From: Muribaculaceae bacterium
GTDB lineage: Bacteria; Bacteroidota; Bacteroidia; Bacteroidales; Muribaculaceae
DNA: 64,000 bases
Reading direction: 5' to 3'
Assembly: GCA_022509185.1 (NCBI GenBank)
Contig: JAFLTS010000010.1
Span: 25,244 to 89,243, forward strand
Position numbers and translations under genes: made by a program. The first letter of the stretch is position 1, and each line of letters begins with the position of its first letter. Below the pieces are notes generated by a model that worked only from the letters and a program-made list of their open reading frames with translations, was not told the DNA's origin and did no database searches. Positions 36,056-44,363 of this stretch are shown piece after piece.

Positions 36056-36081
36056 AAAAGACTGATAACCGGATCTTTACT

Positions 36082-36573
36082 ATGAAGAAAATATTCTTAT
36101 CGATACTATTTATAATAACCTTGATACTTCCTGCATCGGCTAAGGGAGAAGATGGCACACGACGAGAGAAAATGATGCGTGAGGTGATGGAATTTAAAAT
36201 GAAATATCTCGCCCAGGAAATGCAACTTTCTGAATTGCAAAAGAAAAAATTCTATGAGCTTTATGAGGAAATGTGTGAGAGTAAAAAGGATTGTTACCAA
36301 GAGGCAGTGGTAATGGACCGTAAACTGAAAGAGGAAAAGAATCCGAGTGAGGAAGAATATCAACAAGTAAGAAATGCATTCAATACTGCAAACGCAAACT
36401 GGGCAGCCACACAAAAGGAGTATGACGAAAAATTTTCTGAATTTCTCACTCAAAAACAAATATACAAAATGCAGGAAGCTGAATCAAGTTTCCGAGGTAA
36501 GTTTGAAGAAATGAAACATAAGCGTAAGAAAGATCATCATAAAGGCAATCAGGTTAAAATTGGTGAGAAATGA
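36082..36573 (+). CDS. Spy/CpxP-like periplasmic protein
   Basis: A 163-residue exported protein: signal peptide 1-20 (cleavage near ASA-KG), then an all-helical, highly charged domain (about 28-140) with a segment like the LTxxQ repeats of Spy/CpxP (LSELQKKKFYELYEEM and a later FLTQKQIYKMQEAE), and a His/Lys-rich tail. Spy-type proteins are ATP-independent chaperones or stress sensors of the periplasm. Its last four bases overlap the start of the macroglobulin gene (ATGA), so the two are translationally coupled. Confidence 0.75.
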   Translation: MKKIFLSILFIITLILPASAKGEDGTRREKMMREVMEFKMKYLAQEMQLSELQKKKFYELYEEMCESKKDCYQEAVVMDRKLKEEKNPSEEEYQQVRNAFNTANANWAATQKEYDEKFSEFLTQKQIYKMQEAESSFRGKFEEMKHKRKKDHHKGNQVKIGEK

Positions 36574-39500
36574 AAAAGTTTAAGATATTAAATAACGTCG
36601 GAGAGAGTAAACATTTCTTTCCGGCGTTTCTGTTTTTATTCCTCTCTGTCTTTAATTTCTATTCAGTTGAGGCACAAAACCTTCCGGATTTCGCCTTCCC
36701 TGAAACTGTAGACAGAAACGCTCGGTCTTCATTAAATGAAGCTTTGTCCCTGCGGGATGACACAAAGGCTCTGAGAGCCATGATGAATATGATAATTGCC
36801 AATAATCTGATTGGTGACAGTGAAGCATTGCGCAAAGATTTAAACTTAATTGATTCGGTAGTGCCTTTTCTTTCTACAAATTCGAAAAGGGTAGCTTTTC
36901 TTATTGAGGCTGAAATTCTGAGTCAGGAATATTTAGACAACATAAGCCTTTATGAGGGAAGAAGTCTTCCTCTTGAGTCTTCATGGCCTTCAGATCCCAC
37001 AGAATGGAGCGGAGAGATGTATAAAGAAAAAATTCTTTCTCTCATACAAGAATCTACAGAAGGAATGTGGCAGGAAAAAGAAGAAGGAATCGCTAAGTTT
37101 TCGTCATTACTAACCGATGTTGCCGCAGGAGAAAAAATTGGAATAACCATTCAGGATTTCCTTTCATTTAAAAGTGAAGGTATTTTGAAAAATTATTTAA
37201 AAGAAGATAATTACACTGTAATACCCTTTTATCCTCAAGAATCAGAACAATCTATTGAGGGCAGATTTAAAGAAGAATCAAAAAAAATCCTTAACGGTGT
37301 AATTAATGCAGAAGGAAAAGAAAGGTCAGTGATCAAAGCTTTAGCCTTTTATGATTACTCAGGATTACTCAAACAACCTGATCGTCTTGCTTACTTACTT
37401 AATTCTTTAAGAAAATTGGAGGGGGAAGAGGGAGCGGGATATCTTCTTTATCAAATCTGGAGCAATTATAGTACGTCACAGGTTGAATATAAAAAAGAAA
37501 TGGCCGGATGGCTTGAAAAATATCCCGACGGTTGTTATCATGAAAAAGTTAGATATGCTCTCTCTCAGATGAGTGAAGAAAATATCAGCCTGGAATTTCC
37601 TAATAAGGTAGTTCCCGGAGATACTCTTAAAGGAAAAGTGACTTTAAGAAATCTTTCTGAAGGTTATGTTTTGTTGTATCGACTTAGCGATAGTCAAATC
37701 TCACCTTATGGTGAAGTTATTGCAAAGAAAATAAAGGGAAAACCTTTTCGCTCAATAAAAGTCGGGATAGAAGAAAAAGAAGCTAATGATGACGGACAAA
37801 GGAGTAAAGAGATAGAGATACCGGGACTATTACCCGGAATGTATGTAGCAATACCCTCCTTAAGCGGTAATTTACCCCCGGATTGGAATAAAAACTACAG
37901 AAATTTCAACTTATCAACTTTCCGGGTTAGTGGCATCACTTTATTGTCTTCTTTTGAAACCAATATTAAGGATTCGGGAAAAGTTTATGTAGTAGATAGT
38001 AAAGATATGCAACCCATAGAGGGAGCTGTAGTAAACTATTATAAAGATGCATCAAAAGGAGCCAAAGGAAAATTAGTAACCAATAATCAGGGCTTCGTAT
38101 CTCTTCCTGACGGTTTCTATAGAATAGAAGCTCGGTATGGTGAAAGCAAAGCGACCCTTGAAGCAGGCTTTCATTATTTCCCGGAACAACCGAGAGTGAG
38201 CCATAATATATCCTTGTTTACAGATCTCAGTGTGTACCGACCCGGAGATACGGTTAGATTTATGGCTGTAGGCTGGAAACAGGATAAGATTAAGAATTCC
38301 TTAATGTCTGATACTGAAATTACAGTTGAATTAAGGGATGTTAATTATATTTCAGTGGGAGAAAAGAATCTCTTCTTAAATAAAGATGGAAGAAGCACCG
38401 ATTATTTTGTTATTCCACGAGATAGATTATTGGGTACCTATAGGCTCAAAGCAAATTATTCTTCTTTCCCCAACGAATTCGGAGGAGAATGTAGTATAGA
38501 AGTAGAGGAGTATAAGACCCCTCCATTTCAAGTTACTTTGGAGCAGGAGGAATCCCGCAACCCTGAAATTATAATATTCTCAGGTAAAGCGATGACTTAT
38601 TCCGGTCTACCTATAACGGACGCTAAAGTAGATATAAAAGTAGATTTTATTCCTTACCGTTGGTTCTTTAATTCTGTCAATGCAAGTTTTCATACCGATA
38701 CTATAACCAATAAGGAAGGCTCTTTCAGCATTTCCTTGCCTTTACAGAATCTTAAAGGCACATTATTTGAAAACGGGCGTTATCGGATACATGCAGAAGT
38801 AACCTCAAATACCGGAGAGAGCGAGAAAAGTTTCCCTTTGAATTTCTATATATCAGAAAATTATAATATTAGGTTCAATGTGCCTGAAAAAATAGAGGTA
38901 AAGGGTGATTCAGTTAAATTTACTGCAATTGTTAATGATCCCGCCGGCCTACCTCAACAAGTAAAATTAAGGTACCGGATAAAAAATTTATTCTCAGATT
39001 CGAAAGAGCTTGAGGGAGATTTTATAAGTCCCAATCTTTTCATTAATTCAAAGGAACTGCCATCGGGAAAATATAAATTAGAATTCAAGCTTCCGGGAGA
39101 TAGCGTTTGGACTTCCGGAGAAACAGTAATATGGCGTGCAGATGACAAAAAGGTTCCTTATCCAACACCCTTATGGTTACCTGTAACAGAATATGTTTAC
39201 CAAAATACTGATACAAGTATAGATGTAAAGTTGGGGAATTTTTATAGTGGCTGGCTTCTATATTATATCAGCGACGGACATAAACTTTTGGAATCAGGTT
39301 GGATTTCTCCTCGCGAAGGAATGCATGTGTTAAAGGTTGAAATCCCGGAAGGGAAGCCTGAAATTTTTGTCAATCTAGCCGGTCTTCACGACTTTGAATC
39401 TGTTAATTCCACTGTCAATATAATTCCTGCAAAGAATCTTGAAAAATTAAAGATTGAAACTATTACCTTCCGAGACAATATAAGTGCCGGTAATAGAGAA

Positions 39501-42104
39501 ACCTGGAAATTTCTCTTTAAGACAGGGGATATTCCGGCTTCTAATGTGAATGCAATGTCAGTTATGACTGACAAAGCACTTAACAGCATAAAGGAATTCA
39601 AATGGAATTTCAATATTTTTAATCCATCTTCCTATAATAAGATCAACCTTCGTATACCATCAATATTTACAGGAGTATCATTCGGAAGGTTCTCACCCTT
39701 GCCGGTATATCCAAAAAATATTGATTTAGTTCCGGAATGGCAGACTTATGGCTATCCATGGTTACCTCTAAATGGAATTAAGGCCGGAGGAATTCTTTAC
39801 AGGTCTATGGCTGTAAAAAATATGGTAACAACTGAGTCGGCCATAATGATAGAAGAGACGGCTGCAGATTATTCCATTGAAGATAGTGTTCAGGAAAGTC
39901 CAAATTTAGCGGAAGAAGAGGAGCCGGTAAATTTCAGACCCGCTGAAATGCCGGTTGCCTTCTTCAAGCCTGAAATGAAAACTGACAACACCGGCGTTTT
40001 GTCTCTGGATTTCATCGTACCTGATTTTAATACCACTTGGCAATTACAAATTGCAGGATATAATAATGAATTGTTGACAGATGTTGCCACTTTTGATGCA
40101 GTAGCATCTAAACCTGTTATAGTTAAGATAGCTTTGCCACGATTCCTTAGAACGGGAGATAAAGCACAGATTTCAGCAACCATTTACAACAATTCTGATG
40201 AAGAAATGGCTATTGAAGGAAATATAGAAATTTCAGATCCTTCGTCAGGTAGGGTCATCGGCAGTTGTCACTTAGAAAAAATGAATTTATCTCCATCGGG
40301 AAACAAAGTTATGACTTGTTCATTAACGGTCCCGGAAGATGTTTGTTTATTGGCCGTAAAAGCATTCGGAAAAGGAGAGAACCATAAGGACGGGGAACAG
40401 GGTTTTGTTACTGTATTACCTTCGAGCACACCTGTTACTGATGCTATTACTTTCTATGCTACCTCAACTGAAGAGAGGATTCAGATAAAAATACCGAAGC
40501 TTAAGAAAAATGCAAATGTGACATTGAAATATTGCGATAACCCTCTTTGGGAAGTACTTACTTCACTTCCGGCATTAACTTCGTCGAATGGGGAGGGCGC
40601 TCTCTCTTTAGCTCAATGGCTATTCGGAACGGTAACAGCTTTCAATATCATTCAGAACAACCAATCTATAGAGGAATCCTTGAGGCGACTTATGGAAACG
40701 GGAGATTCTACTGCAAGATTATCCGGTCTAAATAAGGATTCTGAACTAAAGATCTCTTCAATTCAGACCACTCCTTGGGTTAATAATCAGGAAAGGGCTG
40801 ATCTGCGCATCGGAAGCCTGGGAAAATATTTAGACTATGATGCCACTTCAAGAAATATAGACCTAAAGATTGAAGCTCTTCTGAAGTTACAGAATGCAGA
40901 CGGAGGTTGGAGCTGGTTTGAAGGAATGAAATCTTCCCCTTATATCACCCGGGAGATTCTTGAAGTTTTAGGCCGTTTGAAATCTAACGGAATGCTTCCA
41001 GCTTCCCTGGAATCTTCAGTAATAAAAGGAATAAGATATTCTGATCAGAATTTAGAAAGCCAACGAAAGGAATCCGGAAAATTGGAGGTGATTTCTACCA
41101 TGAATTATCTTTTGTGCCGTAGAGAATTTAATATCCCGGTTTCCAAACAGCTAAAACAAATAGAGAAAGAATGCGAGGACTCGATTAAGAATCAATGGCG
41201 GTATTGGAACATTGCAGATAAAACTGCTGCAGGATTATATTTGTTAAAACAGGATCCTGAGGAATCCTCTGTGATAGCTTCATCTCTTAAAGAATTTATG
41301 GAGAAAAGAGAATCTATATATGTACGGGGTCTGATGCTGGAGCTTTTTGAAAAATTTAATGATTGTAAAGAAGCAAAAGAGAATCTTACTCAGAAAATAT
41401 TGCTGGCAAAAGAAACTCAGGAGTGGGGAGAAGATTATAGAAGTGCCGGAGTTATAAATTCCTTGTTAAAAGTGATACCGGACTTTGAAATAAATCGTAA
41501 GCCTCCTGTGATCATAATAAATGGGAAGGAAATACCCATAAGAGAAGAGGATTATTTTGGAAGTCTTACATTAAATCTGAACCCCGTTACAGACAGTGGT
41601 AAGCAACTGGTTATCATAAGAGAAACGGGAGTACCGGGTTGGGGAGGCATATTGAGTCAATATTTATCTCCAATAAAAGAGGTGAAAAAAGAAAAAGTGG
41701 AAAATCTATCAATCGAAAAGAAAATATATAAGATAAGTGGTGGTAAGACAGTAGAGGCCAAGGATTTAAAAAGAGGAGACAAGGTGAGGATATCATTGAC
41801 AGTGAAAATCGGCAAGGATATGGATTATCTTGTTTTAAAGGATGGAAGAGGAGCAAATCTTCAAACTGAAGATAAAAATTCAGGACTTATTTTTATGGAA
41901 GGGATTCCTACCTATAAGGAAACAGGAATATCGGCAACGAGCTTCTTTATAGAACATCTGCCGGCAGGCAATTATATTTTCAGTTATGATTGCAATGTTG
42001 AAAGAGCCGGAGATTATTCAATAGGAATTGCGGAGATTCAAAGTCTATATTCTCCAACACAAGTAGCTCACTCAGCAGGAAGAGTAATGGAGGTTAATGA
42101 TTAG
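36570..42104 (+). CDS. Alpha-2-macroglobulin-family protein without thioester
   Basis: An 1844-residue exported protein; the signal peptide ends near residue 35 (VEA-QN) and has no lipobox. Macroglobulin-like beta domains follow, including the MG segment ISLFTDLSVYRPGDTVRF (about 543-560) and a carboxypeptidase-regulatory-like segment (about 480-525). An acidic bait-like stretch lies at about 1095-1125, followed by the conserved segment PDFNTTWQLQIAGYN (about 1150). The helical thioester-type domain (about 1315-1620) is present (LLKLQNADGGWSWFEGM), but where relatives have P-Y-x-C-x-E-Q this protein reads TSSNGEG (1337-1343), so no thioester can form. C-terminal beta domains complete it. Such proteins trap proteases or guard the periplasm. 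The operon suggests induction by envelope stress. Confidence 0.88.
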   Translation: MKKFKILNNVGESKHFFPAFLFLFLSVFNFYSVEAQNLPDFAFPETVDRNARSSLNEALSLRDDTKALRAMMNMIIANNLIGDSEALRKDLNLIDSVVPFLSTNSKRVAFLIEAEILSQEYLDNISLYEGRSLPLESSWPSDPTEWSGEMYKEKILSLIQESTEGMWQEKEEGIAKFSSLLTDVAAGEKIGITIQDFLSFKSEGILKNYLKEDNYTVIPFYPQESEQSIEGRFKEESKKILNGVINAEGKERSVIKALAFYDYSGLLKQPDRLAYLLNSLRKLEGEEGAGYLLYQIWSNYSTSQVEYKKEMAGWLEKYPDGCYHEKVRYALSQMSEENISLEFPNKVVPGDTLKGKVTLRNLSEGYVLLYRLSDSQISPYGEVIAKKIKGKPFRSIKVGIEEKEANDDGQRSKEIEIPGLLPGMYVAIPSLSGNLPPDWNKNYRNFNLSTFRVSGITLLSSFETNIKDSGKVYVVDSKDMQPIEGAVVNYYKDASKGAKGKLVTNNQGFVSLPDGFYRIEARYGESKATLEAGFHYFPEQPRVSHNISLFTDLSVYRPGDTVRFMAVGWKQDKIKNSLMSDTEITVELRDVNYISVGEKNLFLNKDGRSTDYFVIPRDRLLGTYRLKANYSSFPNEFGGECSIEVEEYKTPPFQVTLEQEESRNPEIIIFSGKAMTYSGLPITDAKVDIKVDFIPYRWFFNSVNASFHTDTITNKEGSFSISLPLQNLKGTLFENGRYRIHAEVTSNTGESEKSFPLNFYISENYNIRFNVPEKIEVKGDSVKFTAIVNDPAGLPQQVKLRYRIKNLFSDSKELEGDFISPNLFINSKELPSGKYKLEFKLPGDSVWTSGETVIWRADDKKVPYPTPLWLPVTEYVYQNTDTSIDVKLGNFYSGWLLYYISDGHKLLESGWISPREGMHVLKVEIPEGKPEIFVNLAGLHDFESVNSTVNIIPAKNLEKLKIETITFRDNISAGNRETWKFLFKTGDIPASNVNAMSVMTDKALNSIKEFKWNFNIFNPSSYNKINLRIPSIFTGVSFGRFSPLPVYPKNIDLVPEWQTYGYPWLPLNGIKAGGILYRSMAVKNMVTTESAIMIEETAADYSIEDSVQESPNLAEEEEPVNFRPAEMPVAFFKPEMKTDNTGVLSLDFIVPDFNTTWQLQIAGYNNELLTDVATFDAVASKPVIVKIALPRFLRTGDKAQISATIYNNSDEEMAIEGNIEISDPSSGRVIGSCHLEKMNLSPSGNKVMTCSLTVPEDVCLLAVKAFGKGENHKDGEQGFVTVLPSSTPVTDAITFYATSTEERIQIKIPKLKKNANVTLKYCDNPLWEVLTSLPALTSSNGEGALSLAQWLFGTVTAFNIIQNNQSIEESLRRLMETGDSTARLSGLNKDSELKISSIQTTPWVNNQERADLRIGSLGKYLDYDATSRNIDLKIEALLKLQNADGGWSWFEGMKSSPYITREILEVLGRLKSNGMLPASLESSVIKGIRYSDQNLESQRKESGKLEVISTMNYLLCRREFNIPVSKQLKQIEKECEDSIKNQWRYWNIADKTAAGLYLLKQDPEESSVIASSLKEFMEKRESIYVRGLMLELFEKFNDCKEAKENLTQKILLAKETQEWGEDYRSAGVINSLLKVIPDFEINRKPPVIIINGKEIPIREEDYFGSLTLNLNPVTDSGKQLVIIRETGVPGWGGILSQYLSPIKEVKKEKVENLSIEKKIYKISGGKTVEAKDLKRGDKVRISLTVKIGKDMDYLVLKDGRGANLQTEDKNSGLIFMEGIPTYKETGISATSFFIEHLPAGNYIFSYDCNVERAGDYSIGIAEIQSLYSPTQVAHSAGRVMEVND

Positions 42105-42113
42105 AGCAAGGAT

Positions 42114-43028
42114 TCAGTAGAGATCTACTTTGAGGCCCTCATTATTCAGTATGACGTTCGGGAAGACTTCCTGAGCCTCCTTGAGGAAGGGAGTATCATC
42201 TTTATAACGAGATGAATAATGACCTGTGAGCAGACGTTTAGCCCCCGCTTCTTTAGCTACTGTAGCAGCTTGACGTGCTGTGGAATGGCCACGTTGCTTA
42301 GCATCTTCAATACGATCGTCGAGATAAGTGGTTTCATGAAACAGAATATCTACAGGTCCGATTTTCTCAGCTATATCCGGTATGTAGGCCGTATCACTTA
42401 TATGGGCGTAACTGTAAGAGGGATCAGCCGGTTTAGTCAACATGGCATTCGGAATCACACTTCCATCCGGTTTTACGAAATCCTCTCCTTCCTGAAGTCT
42501 TTTCATCCAGGCAACAGGTACATTATGAAAAGAAGTCATTTCCGGGTTAATATGTCTGGGTTTTGGTTTTTCTTCAAAAACATAACCTACAGTGGGCATA
42601 CGGTGTTCGAGAGGAATGGTTCTGACAGAAAGGGATTTTGTTTCTAAAATCACTTTTTCTTCCGGTTTTATAATATTATAATTCAGAAAGAACGGTATTT
42701 CTCCTGAAAAATAATTTATTATCTCCTTAAGATGTTTTACACCTTCTTTGAAAGTGTGAATAGTTATTTCTCCTCCATTCCCGCTCAGTGCTAAAGTGCT
42801 TATCAAGCCCGGCAATCCTAAAACATGATCGCCATGCATATGGGTGATAAAGATATGACGCAATTTAGAGAAGGAAAGCCTTTGTTGCATAAAAGCTCTC
42901 TGAGCTCCTTCTCCACAGTCTATCATATAGAGGGACCCTCTATGTTCTACTACAGTACAAGAGGGTTGATGCCTTAATGATGGTTTGGCCGATCCGCATC
43001 CGAGCGTATGAATGGAGAAAGAACTCAT
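42114..43028 (-). CDS. rnz: Ribonuclease Z
   Basis: A 304-residue metallo-beta-lactamase-fold endonuclease that trims tRNA 3' ends. The zinc motif THMHGDH is at residues 62-68, with further ligands in IPLEHR, HISDTAY, HETTY (about 231-235) and GHYSSRY near the C-terminus, all diagnostic for RNase Z. Its ATG overlaps the stop of sdaA as ATGA. Its stop is 10 bases from the stop of the converging macroglobulin gene, with no separate terminator seen between them. Confidence 0.95.
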   Translation of the reverse strand: MSSFSIHTLGCGSAKPSLRHQPSCTVVEHRGSLYMIDCGEGAQRAFMQQRLSFSKLRHIFITHMHGDHVLGLPGLISTLALSGNGGEITIHTFKEGVKHLKEIINYFSGEIPFFLNYNIIKPEEKVILETKSLSVRTIPLEHRMPTVGYVFEEKPKPRHINPEMTSFHNVPVAWMKRLQEGEDFVKPDGSVIPNAMLTKPADPSYSYAHISDTAYIPDIAEKIGPVDILFHETTYLDDRIEDAKQRGHSTARQAATVAKEAGAKRLLTGHYSSRYKDDTPFLKEAQEVFPNVILNNEGLKVDLY

Positions 43029-44242
43029 TGCACGTGTTCCACCTTGAAATCGCGAGCAAGGCCACCTGTACCTGTTTCTTTGTAAAGGGACGGAAGGTCA
43101 TGGCCTGTTTCTTTCATTACCTGAATAAGCTTGTCGAAGGAAACACGGTGCTGTCCGTCAGAGAAGGTGGAATATATGTTTGCATCCAAAGCACGTGCCG
43201 CGGCATAAGCGTTACGCTCGATACAAGGAATCTGAACTAGGCCGCAAACGGGGTCGCAAGTCATACCGAGGTGATGTTCAAGACCCATTTCGGCTGCATA
43301 TTCAATTTGGGCCGGAGTACCTCCAAACAACTGGCAAGCCGCACCGGCAGCCATAGCACAAGCAACACCTACTTCACCCTGACAACCTACATCAGCGCCT
43401 GAGATACTGGCATTATGTTTTACCACATTACCTATAAGAGCAGCTGTAGACAAAGCATGATACATTTCTTCATCAGAGAAATTTCGGCTTTTCCATAGGT
43501 GATAGAGCACGGCAGGAACGACTCCGCAACTTCCGCAAGTGGGGGCAGTAACAATAACCCCGCCGGAAGCATTCTCCTCACTAACGGCAAGTGCATAAGA
43601 GAAAACCAGACCTCGGGACCGAAGATTATCTCTGAAACCTCCCGCGCGCATATAATAAGAACGAGCCTTACGGCGTAAATTCAACGGACCGGGTAACCTG
43701 CCATCTGTGACAAGGCCTCTTTCCACTGCAGCCTTCATAGTCTCCCAAACTTCTTTGAGGAAATTATTGATATCTTTTCCTTCTGTATTTTCCACATATT
43801 CCCAGTAACATCTTCCGCTCTTTTCGCAATAATCCATAATTTCAGTCATGGTATTACGATTGTAGATTTCCGGGCTGCCCTGTTTAGCTGTTCCCTCTTC
43901 CTCTATAGCTCCACCACCGACACTATAAACAGTCCATTCATCGGAAGGAAGACCGGCATCATTGAGGCTACGGAAAGTCATTCCATTAGGGTGATATGGT
44001 AAGAACACGTCGGGTTTCCAGATTATATTGACGGGCAACTCGGTTTGCTCCAGCACATCAAGAATTGCAACGTCTGTCATGTGTCCTTTACCGGTTGCAG
44101 CAAGGCTTCCGTAAAGCACCACTTCATATCCGGCAGCATGTTTATGATTTTCCAGGAAAATTTCAGCGGCTTTTCTCGGGCCCATTGTATGGCTTGATGA
44201 CGGACCTGTTCCTATACGGTATAATTCTCTTATAGATTTCAT
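43025..44242 (-). CDS. sdaA: L-serine ammonia-lyase, single-chain iron-sulfur type
   Basis: A 405-residue enzyme that deaminates serine to pyruvate and ammonia. The start at 44242 (MKSIRELYRIGTGPSSSHTMGP) is the family N-terminus; a longer frame to 44383 crosses the divergent promoter. Beta domain first, then alpha domain, with the cysteines of the 4Fe-4S site in APTCGSCGVVP, TCDPVCGLVQIPC (about 248-370). A minus-strand TATCTTTG at 44257-44264 is a good -7 element just ahead of the start, without a matching -33. rnz is translationally coupled behind it. Confidence 0.95.
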   Translation of the reverse strand: MKSIRELYRIGTGPSSSHTMGPRKAAEIFLENHKHAAGYEVVLYGSLAATGKGHMTDVAILDVLEQTELPVNIIWKPDVFLPYHPNGMTFRSLNDAGLPSDEWTVYSVGGGAIEEEGTAKQGSPEIYNRNTMTEIMDYCEKSGRCYWEYVENTEGKDINNFLKEVWETMKAAVERGLVTDGRLPGPLNLRRKARSYYMRAGGFRDNLRSRGLVFSYALAVSEENASGGVIVTAPTCGSCGVVPAVLYHLWKSRNFSDEEMYHALSTAALIGNVVKHNASISGADVGCQGEVGVACAMAAGAACQLFGGTPAQIEYAAEMGLEHHLGMTCDPVCGLVQIPCIERNAYAAARALDANIYSTFSDGQHRVSFDKLIQVMKETGHDLPSLYKETGTGGLARDFKVEHVQ

Positions 44243-44326
44243 GGCTATGGTTTTTGCAAAGATAACAAAAAGGAATGAATAAGTTTGTGGGAAGGCAGAA
44301 TGTAGTCCGGTAAAAGTAATTGATAA

Positions 44327-44358
44327 TTTGCGTGAATGGGATTTAAGCAGTAGTTTTG
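44327..44358 (+). promoter_or_regulatory. Promoter of the TonB-dependent receptor, nearly leaderless
   Basis: TTTG at 44327-44330, a 20-base spacer and TAGTTTTG at 44351-44358. The signal-peptide ATG is at 44364, so the predicted transcript begins within about 0-3 bases of the start codon. Confidence 0.65.
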
Positions 44359-44363
44359 TGTTG

